Below are positions 1 to 11,725 of a stretch of 64,000 nt of DNA, one piece after another. The notes under the pieces are model-generated. The model was given only the letters and a program-made list of their open reading frames with translations. It had not been told where the DNA came from and did not search any database. The position numbers were made by a program, and so were the translations under genes. The stretch spans positions 172,501 through 236,500 of the forward strand of contig JAPDOI010000976.1 of assembly GCA_029168955.1 (NCBI GenBank). The letters are read 5' to 3'. Position 1 is the stretch's first letter. Each line of letters starts with the position of its first letter. The DNA comes from Aplectana chamaeleonis (lineage: Eukaryota > Nematoda > Chromadorea > Rhabditida > Cosmocercidae).

Positions 1-1772
1 TATAAAGTCTAGTTTTTAGAAGCCAAGAATTTCCAGTTAACTTGTTTACTACTTAACAAATAACCTTTTGAAAAACCTACTTTTTTGAGGACTGACGTCT
101 TTTTTCGACGGTTACGCCCAAAGTGTAGCGCCCTTCTCTGAGAAAATCTTTCGTGCTAGTACCGTGATGCTACCGCGATCCGTAATACTACCGTATTCGT
201 CTCTCCCTAGTCCAGCGATCCGCGCCCGTTCCGCGATAGTCACTCATTTGACTCATTCCTTGGCAGTCTCGTTCTCGTACCGTGATGGTACCGCGATCGT
301 TACCAAGCTTACCGCGCTAGTACCGTGGTGCACTCACGATCCGCGCTCGTGCCGTGATTGTTTCCACGGTCCTGCGTTCTCATGAGATGCAGATTTGTAA
401 AGCAGCGCGAAATACGGCAAGGACAATACCTTACAGCTCCGTATTGATCTGATAGGCAACACCCGTTCGGGTGAAACACCGTGAGGGCATGGATGCGTCA
501 CGATCACGGTTGGAGGATGGTGGAATCGCGTGACCGTTCCGCGACAGCCCCATTCCAGTATCCTCTCGGCCCCTACCAGAAACCGAGAGGATTCTATCCG
601 TGAACGATCGCGGGGGATTCTCTCAGAGTTCAACGTCCACCTTGAATCTTAAAAGTGAGTTAGTTTGAAGTTTGTTTGGGTTTGGTAGTGTTTTTTTACG
701 ACATTCTACTTAAGCATTTTAAAAAACGGCAAACTCCTCTCAAGCACTCTCTCAAGCACTGAGAAAAGTTCTATTTGCTTTATTAAGAAAGTCAAAAACA
801 AAAACAAAGCAGGGACAAACAAGCAACAATAACAGAGAGCTCAACTCACCTAGAATATCAGATGCGCTGTCGATCGATGACGAAATCTGGCAAAGCACCA
901 GGTTTTCCACCGTATTGTTAGTGTGTCGACCGCGACCGCTTCATAGCCTTTTAGCATTACCCTGTACACAAACTTTTACCTTATGATATGGACGCTGAAG
1001 GGCGCTTCACACACCTTTCTCAGGTGTGGTCCCGCCGGAACTCAACAATTTCGAAAACTAGGAGTCTCGAGAGTAGGATATTTTATTCGAGCGTGGTCGA
1101 TTTACTGCGTGAACTCACTTTTAAGATTTAAGGTGGACGTTGAACTCTGAGAGAATTCCCCGCGATCGTTCACGGTTAGAATCCTCTCGGTTTCTGGTAG
1201 GGGCCGAGAGGATACTGGAATGGGGCTGTCGCGGAACGGTCACGAGATTCCACCAGCCTCCAACCGTGATCGTGACGCATCCATGCCCTCACGGTGTTTC
1301 CCCCGAACGGGTGTTGTCTATCAGATCAATACGGAGCTGTAAGGTATTGTCCTTGCCGTATTTCGCGCTGCTTTACAAATCTGCATCTCATGAGAACGCA
1401 GGACCGTGGAAATAATCACGGCACGAGCGCGGATCGCGAGTGCACCACGGTACTAGCGCGGTAAGCTTGGTAACGATCGCGGTACCATCACGGTACGAGA
1501 ACGAGAATGGCAACGAATGAGTCAAATGAGTGACTATCGCGGAACGGGCGCGGATCGCTGAACTAGGGAGAGACGAATACGGTAGTATTACGGATCGCGG
1601 TAGCATCACGGTACTAGCCCGAAAGATTTTCTCAGAGAAGGGCGCTACACTTTTGGCGTAACCGTCGAAAAAAGATGTCCATCCTCAAAAAAGTAGGTTT
1701 TCCAAAAGGTTATTAGTTAAGCAGTAAACAAGTTAACTGGAAAATCTTGGCTTCTAAAAACTAGACTTTATA
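1..1772. mobile_element. Long foldback (inverted-repeat) element, about 1.77 kb
   Basis: The first roughly 661 bases reappear as their reverse complement at about 1111-1772. The outermost bases TATAAAGTCTAGTTTTTAG are mirrored exactly at the right end, and the arms stay highly similar to the inner edge (TTGAATCTTAAAAGTGAGTT at 642-661 against 1111-1131). The arms enclose a spacer of about 450 bp at 662-1110. Within each arm, short degenerate units built on CCGTGATGGTACCGCGATC recur, a usual makeup for foldback elements. No transposase-like frame is present, so the element is non-autonomous if mobile. The left end coincides with the window edge, so it may extend further and no target duplication can be read. 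Open frames inside the arms (334-633 minus, 1140-1415 plus) mirror each other and look incidental. If transcribed it would make a very long hairpin RNA. Confidence 0.85.
662..1110. other. Spacer of the foldback element, no gene seen
   Basis: Unique sequence between the two arms. It has an A-rich stretch around 795-830 and no open frame of interest. I see no domain, RNA gene or repeat in it. Confidence 0.6.
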
Positions 1773-2104
1773 CCGTTTGAAACCTTCCGCAGACCTGGAG
1801 AAAGCCTTCGAAACAATTCACGAGGTGTGAGTTCTCCTTTGAAATGCACTGCGGGCCCACAGCTGGGCCCACACCTGACTACCGAGGAAGCGCGAAAAAT
1901 TTTGCAGAACCCACACCAGGAAATTTTTTTTCGAAGGTTCTCTCCAGGGGTGCAGGAGGTCCTAAACGGTCGGCTTCAGAGCGTAGTTTCTTGAAGCTAG
2001 AAATCTTCCGTGTTCCCACTTTAGAACTTAAGTTACTGCAGTTCTAAAACCCTAATTTATGTTCGTGGACTTCGAGGTTTTTTTTTTCGTCGTCTCCCGC
2101 TATC
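1773..2104. other. Intergenic, no gene seen
   Basis: Short unique stretch between the foldback element and the next hairpin element. It contains a 67-codon open frame (1844-2047, plus) with no recognisable similarity. I assign no function. Confidence 0.5.
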
Positions 2105-2357
2105 TACAGGCCATAAAACGGCCAATGTCTCACCGTCGACTGCGTACCACGCGCTGCGCGACTGCACGCGCGTCGGAAGCGAACGGGTTTTGGCCGCCGC
2201 GCGACGAGTTTTGGCCGCCGCGCGACGTTTCGGCCCCCGCGCGGCGGCCGAAACTCGTCGCGCGGCGGCCAAAACTCGTCTGCTTCCGACGCACGTGCGG
2301 TCGCGCAGCGCGTGGTACGCAGTCGACGGTGAGACATTGGCCGTTTTATGGCCTGTA
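2105..2357. mobile_element. GC-rich palindromic hairpin element with TA-type ends (MITE-like)
   Basis: The sequence reads TACAGGCCATAAAACGG inward from the left and is mirrored by CCGTTTTATGGCCTGTA at the right, with the arms pairing almost to the centre near 2231. The core is extremely GC-rich and repeats GTTTTGGCCGCCGCGCGAC twice on one side. Ends of the form TA-CAGG...CCTG-TA suit a Tc1/mariner-type TA target duplication, but that is inference, as no transposase is present. At 253 bp it fits the MITE size range. Long open frames on both strands here are consequences of the palindrome and GC content. Confidence 0.75.
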
Positions 2358-4013
2358 TGTAACGGTCTTCGGCGTTCATCTAGTAATAGCTACGAGAAAT
2401 CTACACGGTGAGTCGATCGGTATCGTTTGATTTATAAGCATTAAGTGAACAACTTGTAAACCAGTTCCCCGCAGGTTCAGGTGGACCGTTGTCCAGGGCC
2501 TCGACGATATTTCGCCCCATTGAAGATCAAACCTTGTGAAAAGCCCATGAAGTAGAATGTTTTTTCCAAATCAGATATCTGTTAGTCGTAGCTTTCCTAG
2601 AGACTCCATCGGTATCATTTGATTTCTGAGAGCTGTATCTTTCTCTCCTCTCTAGAATTCTGAGTGCTTCCTCACTCCCAAACTAGGATTGCTCTAATCC
2701 CTGTACTGTACAGCCAGAGCTGTAAATAATTCCTCCCCGCGGAGACACAAAGATAGACAGTTTGCACTCTGGCCGGCCGAGAGGGTGCCAAGCCGGCTGA
2801 TAGCGCATTTCTTTTCGCCCTCTGCGCTCATCATACTGACTCGAACACCCGGCGTGCCGGGTTGTCAATGCTCCGAAGACCCTACCCCGGGGGTCATTTG
2901 GGGTGCAGAACAATAATCTGGCGGTCATTTTACTGTTTTCGATGGAATTTCTGTCGGCCGCAATAGGTCACCTCTATGTCAACGTTTCAGGTTTGTTGCA
3001 ACTCCGTTCGGGTGATTATTGCTGTTCTGCGATTTTTGAGGAAATACAGAAATTACGAGAGGGCAGCTGCAAGGGTCCAAGCAGTGCACGTTCACGAACG
3101 CGCGCTAACTAAGTGGCAAAGCCTGCTTCAATCATGGCACTTACCCACCAGACCGCGCGTCCACGCATGTCACCAACTGAAACGATTAGCTAGGAGCGCG
3201 CGTTCTTTTAAATCCATTGTACGCGTTGAGAACCACCAAGCGGTTTTCGTGTTTGATTATTCGGCTGGGGCAGTTCAAGAACGCAGCTGAGACTGTTGGC
3301 TCTCCAACGCACTATTGTGAATATAAAGGAGATACAGTTTACCGCAATGTTAACAGGCCATGATGCGGTAGCGGTAAACACACTAAAACGGGACAGGGGC
3401 CGTCTACACACACAGGAGTTGTTCCGTTTTTGCAGTTTGAGGTGGCACGCCATTCAACGCGAGCGAAGTGGTCCCGAGTGGAATTAGAGCCGCAAAAGGC
3501 GGGACAACTCCTCCCTCGGTGTGTACTCATGCAAACTCAAATGTCGACAGCAGGTTGACTGACCCATTTCTCAAGCAACCCGGTGATGGCATGTTTTTTT
3601 TGGGAGAAAAACATAGACCTGTTATCGACCTGCTATCGAACTGTCGATAGCAGGTTCACGGCAGGTTGTTAATGGCACAGTGCAACCTCGGAATCTAACT
3701 TTTGTTTCCCTGCCTATCTTGGGGGAAATTTCACGCAGCCATCGTTCTAAAACAAGTCATAATATAAAGTCAGACCGAAAACAAATAGAAGAACAAAGAT
3801 TCTGAGTAAATTCGATCGCGCTTCTCTTCCCTATTCGAATCGGAAACTTGTCGGAGGGCGTCACCCATTTTCTCCTTCAAGGGGGCGGGGCCGACTTTTT
3901 CCTTGCTCTTTCTCGCTTATTTGAGCGAATCGAGATTTCGCGTTTGGCAGGGTTGCTATACACGACGACTAGACTATAATATCAAAAATTACCCCTGAGC
4001 TTGGACTGTGCCT
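2358..4013. other. Intergenic, no gene supported
   Basis: About 1.65 kb with several open frames of 60-104 codons on both strands (for example 2683-2928 minus and 2976-3290 plus), none with a recognised domain. A short partial inverted repeat around GACCTGCTATCGA...TCGATAGCAGGT occurs at 3626-3656. No RNA gene or promoter was recognised. Confidence 0.5.
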
Positions 4014-4473
4014 TTAAAGGCAGTGTCCACGATAGAAACCATGTCAGATTTTTTTGGTGGAGATCGGCAGCTGCGGGGCCTAGCGCAACCCTGACGTTGA
4101 AAAAACTGAGAAAAATGAACTCGAAACGGTCCCCTACGGCCCCAAAGTTGGACACCCGTCAGCTCATCACACCCAGATGCACTTTCCACGCCCACCGACG
4201 TGAACAAATGAATGCTCGAGATTGTGAGATGAGCGATGTCCCAACTTCTCTCTTTACTCAGGTCATCTCGCATACATCGGCTGCAAAAGACGGAAGTTAC
4301 AAGCCTCGGACAACTCGTCCACCATGCCTCCCTAGCTCAATTTTTGAGGGAGAATAACTCCGTTCCTAGAAGGTCTTCTACGATTCAAAAACACCATTGG
4401 AATCAGCATGGAACCGTCTTCAAGATAGGCGGAAAAGCAGAAAAGCGATTATTATCGTGAACACTGCCTTTAA
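4014..4473. mobile_element. TTAA-flanked MITE, copy 1
   Basis: Begins TTAAAGGCAGTGTCCACGAT and ends with the inverse ATCGTGAACACTGCCTTTAA, so TTAA lies at both borders (4014-4017 and 4470-4473). Its interior from about 4235 to 4460 is closely similar to 16550-16775 of the copy at 16294-16785, sharing for instance GACGGAAGTTACAAGCCTCG. That two copies match internally and at both ends establishes a repeat family rather than chance inverted repeats. There is no coding potential for a transposase. TTAA target choice is typical of piggyBac-type transposases, but the family assignment is inference. Open frames here (4001-4357, 3989-4273) are not supported as genes. Confidence 0.88.
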
Positions 4474-6744
4474 GGCAACACATCCTATCGCCGGTAAACA
4501 TTGGTCGCCCAAACCTCCATATGCTTGACGAAATGTTCACTAGGTTGAACGATTGAAGAATCTGCTTTTGTCGCTATCTCCTTGTCTTTCATTCGCGAAG
4601 CTCGTGAACTTTGAGCAGTAACACGCACAGTAGGCTTTAGATTGCATGGAATCATTACTAGAGTAATGTTCTGAGCATTCTCCAAATGTTCGAAAATTTT
4701 ATTATTCTTTGGATTTTTAGTCGCCAGTATGTATAATAGATGTATGGGGGCGTCTCAAACATTTTTTCAGTTCGATTCTGTCATGATTTTAGGCTTCTGT
4801 TTCTCGACTTACTCGGTGTTTCGAACTTTTTCAACACTTAAGTGCTCAGTTTATTCGCGAGATCGAAAAATTTAGTGTTTTTTGGCAGCTGAAATGTCCG
4901 ATCGGTGGAATATTTGTACGAATTCTCTCACACATTCGAACTGAATACGGAATATGTATGTTGTTTTACGATTTTATTCATTCATTAGAAAATTTCTACA
5001 TGTCTTACTCCAGGTTTTTAATATCATTGGGAAACCTTATAAAGGTCATCTCCGAGAAATCCTCCTAATTCCATACATATTTGATCTAGTATTGACGCTG
5101 TTGTTAACAGATATCGGCATTCGACGCTACGTTTTGAATAAATGGGTGATCCGAATATTGTATTTTTGGAACACCTTCAATGAATGGATAGTTTGGAGAA
5201 TCCCTTTCGAAAAATTTCGGGTGATTGAATATTTCAGCTATAGATTTTTTGAAATTACTGAATGGAAGAATGTATTGGAATGAGGTAATTTTCAGGTCGC
5301 CGAATGAATGTTTCGAGTAACGAGGTTTTTAAGATTTGAAATGAGGCCTCTCAAAATTTTCGAGAATGAATCAATTTATTCTATTTGGAAGCCTGTCCAC
5401 CATTTGATTCAAATGAATCTGTGTCTTGAAAATTCAAACAAATTTTCGCATCAAAATTCGATTTTCGAATTCTTCCCGAATAAATCATGACCATTTTTTT
5501 GCAATTTTTTTAGTGGCCAAATATTCACATAGCGTGACTCGAAATTAGGTTACTCAAATGCCCGAATAAAAAACAAAATTTTCAATTCCCCAATGAATCG
5601 ATTTTTCGGAAAATTAGAACTTGAATTTACCGATTGAATAGGCACTTGGAGTCCAAGTATCACAGGTTACATTTTGGGATAGGTGCAAAACGATAAAGCT
5701 TCCCTTAGGATGTTTGTGATTCGTAGCCATACCTACACACCGCATCTACACAGCGAATACCGGAGGCTATTCCCGTGTAGATGCAAGCACGCAACTGGAC
5801 GAAGCCATACCGGGGCGGGCTCTGAGGAACCTCTTTAAACTAAACACGCACCCCAGGCGATGGATTGTAGGGAGCCTCTACAGATCGCTATATGTGTTTA
5901 CTGCAGTACAAGGTAGAGCACTTAGAATGTATTAAAGTATTCGAGAGCACTAATACCGAGAATAACAGCCTACCCAAACTGACTAGTGTGACCGTTAGAG
6001 TTCTTAAGGCTCCTGTGATTCAAGGGCGGCCGCCGAGGACGGCGAAATGGCCTAAACGTGTGGCGTGCAAAAAAACACTGGAATGCACTGGTTCTGAGAA
6101 AGTCGAACATGGCTATAGCAATATTATCAGGTCGTTGAGAAATTCCCGCACTAATTGTACCCGCTAATCGGAATTCTGCAGGCCAGGCTTGCGCTAGGGC
6201 GCTCGGCCGCAGTGCGTGTCTCTTGGTCCAGCGCTAACTTTTCAATGCATGTGCTCCACTGATTCACATAATATGCACTGTCTGCTTCCAACTCCCCAGA
6301 GCGCCAGGGGCTGATTTTTGTTAGGAGCGGGCGGTCGAACTGTGTTTCTTCTGATGCGGTCGAGTGGCGCCGGAGCAGAATGAAAACCGTCAAGACGGGC
6401 CAAACAGATTTTAAAGCCTTATTTCAAAAATATCACTCAGGTGCCACTCGGGTGGATCGAACGACACACAGTGCGGCCGCTCGCCTCTGACGCGAGCCAG
6501 ATCGTCTGGTCTGCGGAATTCCGGACAGAGAGTAGGTCAGCGAGTTTCTTCGTTTTCGTACATACATATGTACTTTCGAGCAAATGTGGTATACTAAGCG
6601 TAAGCGCAACGCTTCCTCTATCTAATCTCATTACCCGAACAACTCCACCTTTGGAGGTTTCGGGCACCGAAAAGTTCTGAATACACCACTTTCTACGCTT
6701 CCTCTCTATCAGGGGGCTGCTTAGAATCATGGGCATTCGAACTG
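4474..6744. other. AT-rich intergenic DNA, no gene supported
   Basis: 2.3 kb, mostly AT-rich, with many degenerate GAATGAAT/CGAATATT-like words between 4900 and 5650 that suggest a decayed simple repeat. The longest open frame (4954-5283, 109 codons, plus) is rich in F, I, Y and W as expected from AT-rich DNA. A small perfect hairpin has a 10-bp stem, GCATCTACAC at 5742-5751 with GTGTAGATGC at 5775-5784. Minus-strand frames at 6151-6393 and 6437-6736 look slightly more protein-like in composition, but I recognise no domain and no convincing splice sites. Confidence 0.5.
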
Positions 6745-6759
6745 CTCAGAAAAATGAAA

Positions 6760-7035
6760 ACATATTACATGTAATATAAAAGGCCTGAATTAATATACAT
6801 GTAATATAAGTTGGCCAATGTATATTACTTGCAAATTATCTCGACCGATGTGTGTTACATGTAATATATCGTTCCCTCGCTCGCAGACCAAATGTCACAC
6901 GTAATATGTTTTTGATGGTGAAAACATTATACTTGTAACATAAGAGACGATTACAATATACTTGTAATATATCTCCGTCAATGTAAGTTACATGTGAATT
7001 ATCTCTACTAAAGTAAATTACATGTAGTATAAGTG
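6760..7035. repeat. Left cluster of TTACATGTAATATAA repeats
   Basis: At least eight copies or near copies of TTACATGTAATATAA separated by roughly 20-40 bases of less conserved DNA. The core TTACATGTAA is a perfect 10-bp palindrome. The cluster is subterminal in the 6745-8038 element and has a smaller partner at 7908-8020. Confidence 0.75.
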
Positions 7036-7420
7036 GAACATAATTCAATTATCTCCAGCAACTGAGGGCCCATGCTGAAGACCTTCTGCAAACCTGCACA
7101 GCATACGGGCCGCCTCATACCTTACCGATGAGCGCAAGCCCATGGGATTGACATTCGACGGGGTGGTCACTCGCCCTGGCCGAGTCGTTGATCTCTCACT
7201 CCTGATGGTTCGTTTTAATCGTGAGGGAGAATTACAGGGAGCGACAAGCAATATTTTTGAAGCTAGCTTAAGCCCATTGCTTCTTGAATGAAGCTGTGGG
7301 ATCGAAGCCTGCTGCTTCAGTCATGAAGCAGCAAGCTTAAAGCTCCTGGGATGCCCAAGAGAGCTTGAAGCTTACTGATTTATACCTGAAGCAGTAGCCT
7401 GGAACTTGCAGCTCCAACCC

Positions 7421-7875
7421 TTAAAGGCAGCGTTCACGATGATCATCCTCGTTGACTTTCCACAGTGAAATGATAGGCGAGAAGGATCCTAGGCTCCCAG
7501 TGTCGAAAGAACGGTAGAAAACGAGCTAAGAGCGGTAAAATAACGGCTGCAAACAAGCGTTTTGGTGCGCCAGACACGCCCCGTGCCCCAGATCCGCCCC
7601 GCGAAAGGAACAAATGAAGTCTCAGATTATAAGAATGATCAAGTGAAGGAAGTGCTGACAAGTGAGCTGTTTGCTTCATTGCAGTGATAGGTATCATCAT
7701 TCTAGCGGTCAATTCGTCCACGCTCAAAAATCAACGTAAACAAGGGAGGGCCTATTTTGGCTCAAAAACACGTCTTTCCTGTCCATTTTAAGCATGCCTT
7801 GCTATATAGGGCACCAGACCTTCCGTAAACCGTGGAGATATCGGAAGTGAAATTTATCGTGAACACTGCCTTTAA
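7421..7875. mobile_element. TTAA-flanked MITE, copy 2 (nested)
   Basis: Starts TTAAAGGCAGCGTTCACGAT and ends ATCGTGAACACTGCCTTTAA with TTAA at both borders (7421-7424, 7872-7875). It sits inside the 6745-8038 element. Its interior resembles the other copies only near the ends, so it may be a subfamily sharing termini. A 94-codon minus-strand frame (7443-7727) is not supported as a gene. Confidence 0.8.
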
Positions 7876-7907
7876 TGCATCGAGCTTCAACTTGCAGCTC
7901 TAATTAA

Positions 7908-8020
7908 GTTACATGAAATATAAGTGTATGTTACATGTAATATAAGTGTAGGTTACTTGCGATATAAAGGTAATATACTTGAATGCCTCAAGTATCTTAC
8001 CCTTTATATTACATGTAACA
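7908..8020. repeat. Right cluster of TTACATGTAATATAA repeats
   Basis: Three or four copies of the 15-base word, including GTTACATGTAATATAAGTG and an inverted copy TTATATTACATGTAACAT that forms part of the right TIR. It is the partner of the left cluster at 6760-7035. Confidence 0.7.
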
Positions 8021-8038
8021 TGTTTTCATTTTTCTGAG

Positions 8039-10307
8039 TGTGTGGGGGCTGAATTATAGCAGCGAAACGGACTCCCTGATTTTCTACTTGACTTAGCAAA
8101 GTTCGAATTTTTTAAGTTTCTGAAAGAATGCAATTTCCATCATATTTTCATTATCGAACGACTTCAGCCCAAACAAGTTTAAAATTGATCATTATGCAGA
8201 GTGTCTGATACTATGTACTATACTCATTTTTTTAATTATCAATAGTTGTTTGAGAAGTTCGATTTTCACAGTTTTCAGTGGTTTTCGAAAAAAATGAACA
8301 CAGTTGAGAATTGACCTCCGAAAAAAAAGCGAATTCCGTCATATTGGAGAAATTCATTAAAACCGTTCCAGTACCGCAATCCAGCCCTCACATATCTCGA
8401 ATATTCTATAATCTTATGTAGGCCTGTTGGTAGGGAATAAGAGAACGAGGAGCGTTTAAAAATTACCGATGTCCAAAGCCTTGTCTATACTTCGATGTGA
8501 AATACACAGAAGGTCCAGTTTTCCGGGCTGCTAGGACGCAGCTGTTCGTTTGTCTGCCATGCTTTTCTTTTACATTTTAACTTTCCTTCTTTCTAGCTCT
8601 TTAATTTTTCGAAAATTTTTATTGTGTGAATTCCTGTACTATAAGAACTTCATCTCTTTATCCAAAGAATATTATTCTCACCTTCTCGTTCTAACAATTC
8701 GGCTTCATTGAGAGATTTTATATATAGTAGAGATATTGTATTGTGAGCACCTTTTCTTTGTATTATTTTGCTCAAATGAAAAACATTGGTTGCTTTTCTT
8801 TCCTAAAGGCCTAATAATTGGAACGTATCAGTAATACTAAAGCAAAAAAGCCGAGTCGTACGCGTGGCTGTCATGAGATCGTCTCCCTAGTTGAATTCTC
8901 CGAATAGGCCACCCTGTTGATAAAAGCTCGTCCATAGCATGTCTACATCAAAATATATAAATCCGGCGGTCGCAGGTCGACAGCTGAACCTTTCGCTGCT
9001 TCAGTTAGGTCGGGAAGGGGTCTTTAGGATAAAATCATAATAGGATAGAGAGAGTAATTATACGCGGTCTCGCACCTCGCTACAGTTGCCAGCAGCAATC
9101 TCTCTCGCGAGGCATTGCGAGAGACATCAGACAGCCAAGATTTGGCTGCGGCGAGGAGAGCTGGGACTCGGACGAGATGTACAGACGCCCTCGACAATGA
9201 AGGCTGGGCCTCTCCGATATTGAGTGGACCACACAGATGAAGACTGATTTGGTGCCTCCATTGATTGCAGGATGGATAGATACGGCTCGTTAGATTAATT
9301 TATGCCTTATAATACTTCTAGTCCTATATGTTGAGTTTCATTTCAGAAATGATGATTTGGTATTGCTAAATGTTCGAAAGACCAACAATTTTGCGACCGA
9401 GAATCCTGAAAAAAAAACACTGGACATTTCTGCAATTCATATAAGTTTTTTTTTTCAACGCTATGTTTTAGTTTTTGGAACAACTTCGAACTCCCCCCCC
9501 CCAATTTTTTCAATTCCAAATATTATCACGTCTTTCTCGGTAAAATACTTGTCGAGTCGAGTCATCGAGCCTTGATAACGACTGAAACAGTAGATTTCGA
9601 GCCTTTCTAGTATTCGATTCTTTGAAAAAATGTTCAAGCTGCCGAAATATACTCGGTGCCCACCGGACCGTAATCGCTTGGCTCTGAGCCACAAATGATT
9701 TGGAGTGATGACAAACTCTTCTTTTTTAGTAAATATTTCAGTAACCGGATCGGTGGGCCGATAATAAAACATTGCGTATCACTATTAAGCTATCCACAAT
9801 GCTACCTCCGCGTCTTCGCTTCACTCTCCCTCACTATTTCTCTGAACAGAAGCAGTCCTGTTGGCCACGTAGGATTGTTTTAACCTCACCCTACCATTTT
9901 ATTTATACGTATCGACATGGCGGGTGTTGGTGGGTGTTGGCGGGCGAAGGAGGGATACAGCAGGTCACGGCGATGTTGGCGGATTACATATGCAAATTTC
10001 TGAAAATTTCGCTTACTGGCAAAAGTAACGTTTTGGTAATGCCATTTAGAAGTAAAAAAAATTTTAAAAATATCTTGAAAAGTCCTAGAAAACGATTTGG
10101 CGTAAAATGGCCTGGAATAATAAAAAAGCTAGGAAAATGAAGTGAAATTGCCCAAAAATACGATTTGGTGGTCGATCATTTCACAAGCTTCTCCGTTAAA
10201 CTTATCAAAACGGAATCAAGCGCCCCTGGGAAACATTAAGCCATTTCTTAAAGCTGTAACAAGGGAATCAGCATAGGCCAAACTAGGTGAACGCGGCGTT
10301 CGAATCC
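8039..10307. other. Intergenic, no gene supported
   Basis: 2.3 kb of mainly AT-rich DNA. A TATATAAAT word at about 8955 with a TCAGTTAGG initiator-like word near 9001 resembles a polymerase II core promoter, possibly from an old LTR, but no downstream gene supports it. A C10 tract occurs near 9493. Open frames up to 122 codons (9772-10140) show no domain. Confidence 0.45.
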
Positions 10308-10656
10308 ATATCAAGTACCCTCTACTTCCCCACAGCTCGCACTTAGTTCGGCTGCAGTTTGAACTGCGATCCGCGTGTGCGTTGCGGCCTGAAGAACAGT
10401 TCGTGCTGTGGGTGGCCGTTTGTGAGATGCCACCCAGGTGGCCATCAATCGATGCAACACGAATTTTCGCCGTCCCAATCATCTGTTTTACCTCGGCGGC
10501 GAGCATTTTCGGTGCTCTCATCATTTTCTTCTCAACTAATCTTCCGAGTTCGATATTTTCTGCTGCTCTATCCAATCTTTGCTCACAGTGAGGGTGAGTT
10601 TTGAACTATTTCCGTTGCTTTAAGAGTATTTAATCATTTTTTGTTCATATTTATTC
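10308..10656 (+). repeat. Left arm of an inverted duplication
   Basis: Reverse complement of about 11726-12066. Over the best-conserved 240 bases I count about six substitutions between arms, so the duplication is fairly recent. Similarity fades after an AT-rich TTTAATCATTTTTT stretch at the inner edge. An open frame crosses each arm (10216-10575 minus, 11852-12085 plus), but five of the substitutions change the amino acid in that frame, which argues against selection for coding. The segment could be a transposon end or an exon-derived fragment; I cannot identify it. Confidence 0.8.
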
Positions 10657-11725
10657 GTTTAATCGGTAATTTATTTATGCCTTCATTCGTTCGTCACTTA
10701 TTAACCTTTTGTCTACTTAGGGACTAAAATTTTCGTTTTCCTACGCAGTTATTTAACGTTTTGAATCTATAGATTGTCCATTTACTCATTATTTGATTTA
10801 TTTACTGTCTTAGATATTTGAGTGTATTCATTTGATTATTTCGTTTGTTGCTACCTCATCCAGTTATTACTAATCAGCAACTCATATAATCAAAAAAATA
10901 CTTTCATAGATATTGTTCGAAAATTACATAAAGGGCCCTTTTCCAACCGTATTGTTTTTGCGTTTCAATAGTGACGCTTTTGGCTGGAAAGCAGGAAATT
11001 ATTTCAAATGATTAACAAGTAGTGATGAATAATTTTGATTTATGGGTTGATTGTTTTCACTCGAATAATTTCTGCAATTCTTTTCTATATTCCCCCAACT
11101 TAACTTGTGAGCAATTTGTGGGGGCAAGTTTGCGTTTTAGAACTCTGTTGTCAAAATTAACGTCACTCCATTTCCTGTTCTTGCATTTGATTTTTCTTTG
11201 TGTATCATCAACGCATAAAATTCCGTTTTCGCACACGTTTCCGAATTTAGCAGTGATTTTCACGATTATCTAAAACGTTATTTCCTGCAATGCCTACGAG
11301 AGTGGTGCTGAATTTGCTGGAATCGTGCCGCTGTCAAGGTAGAGGATGTAAAAAAGAATACCAAAAATCAGTTTAGTCGCTCTCCGGTAAGTAGCATAAT
11401 TATTGAAACACCCAAGCAATAAAATCAGATTAAGTGGGCCTATGTAAAGTTTTCGGATAATATCTATCACAATATTTGGAATATGAGAGATGTTCTTTAG
11501 TAATTAATGAAGAAGGTAATAACAAACTAAGTGATAAAATTATTTCAAACAAATGACAGAGACCGCACACAAATGAATGAACAAATGCGAATGAATAAGT
11601 ATAAATGATCAAATAAAATAGCCAGAAATAAAAACATTGATTCCTCAAAAGGTAAAATAGTAAATGAATTGATAGTAAAGGAAATCATGAGTTAATTACC
11701 GAGAGACAAGTGAATGAACGATTTA
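10657..11725. other. AT-rich spacer between the inverted arms
   Basis: About 1.07 kb, strongly AT-rich, with many ATTCATT/AATGAAT words (for example 10680-10860 and 11560-11720) that continue weak mirror similarity of the two arms. No gene is seen. Confidence 0.5.

Larger units (their letters stand above)
6745..8038. mobile_element. 1.3-kb element with terminal inverted repeats and TTACATGTAA subterminal repeats
   Basis: The left end CTCAGAAAAATGAAAACAT followed by TTACATGTAATATAAA (6745-6780) is mirrored at 8003-8038. Just inside each end lie clusters of the palindromic word TTACATGTAA and variants followed by TATAA. TIRs plus subterminal repeats of one short motif are typical of non-autonomous DNA transposons. 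The interior is interrupted by a complete TTAA-flanked MITE (7421-7875), so this element is older than that insertion. Without it the element is about 840 bp. No transposase frame is seen and I could not identify a clear target-site duplication. Confidence 0.8.

Noticed and set aside
334..1415. Paired ORFs of 99 and 91 codons in the foldback arms
   Set aside because: They are mirror images created by the inverted repeat, with no domain and no conservation signal.
2683..2928. Minus-strand 81-codon ORF with protein-like composition
   Set aside because: Too short and without a recognised motif. It might be a retroelement remnant, but I cannot show it.
4954..5283. 109-codon ORF rich in aromatic and aliphatic residues
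   Set aside because: Composition is what AT-rich DNA gives; there is no motif and no support from neighbours.
5742..5784. microRNA-like hairpin
   Set aside because: Only a 10-bp stem in 43 nt, too short for a precursor.
8950..9010. Polymerase II promoter (TATATAAAT plus initiator-like word)
   Set aside because: No gene or LTR partner follows. Such words are common in AT-rich DNA.
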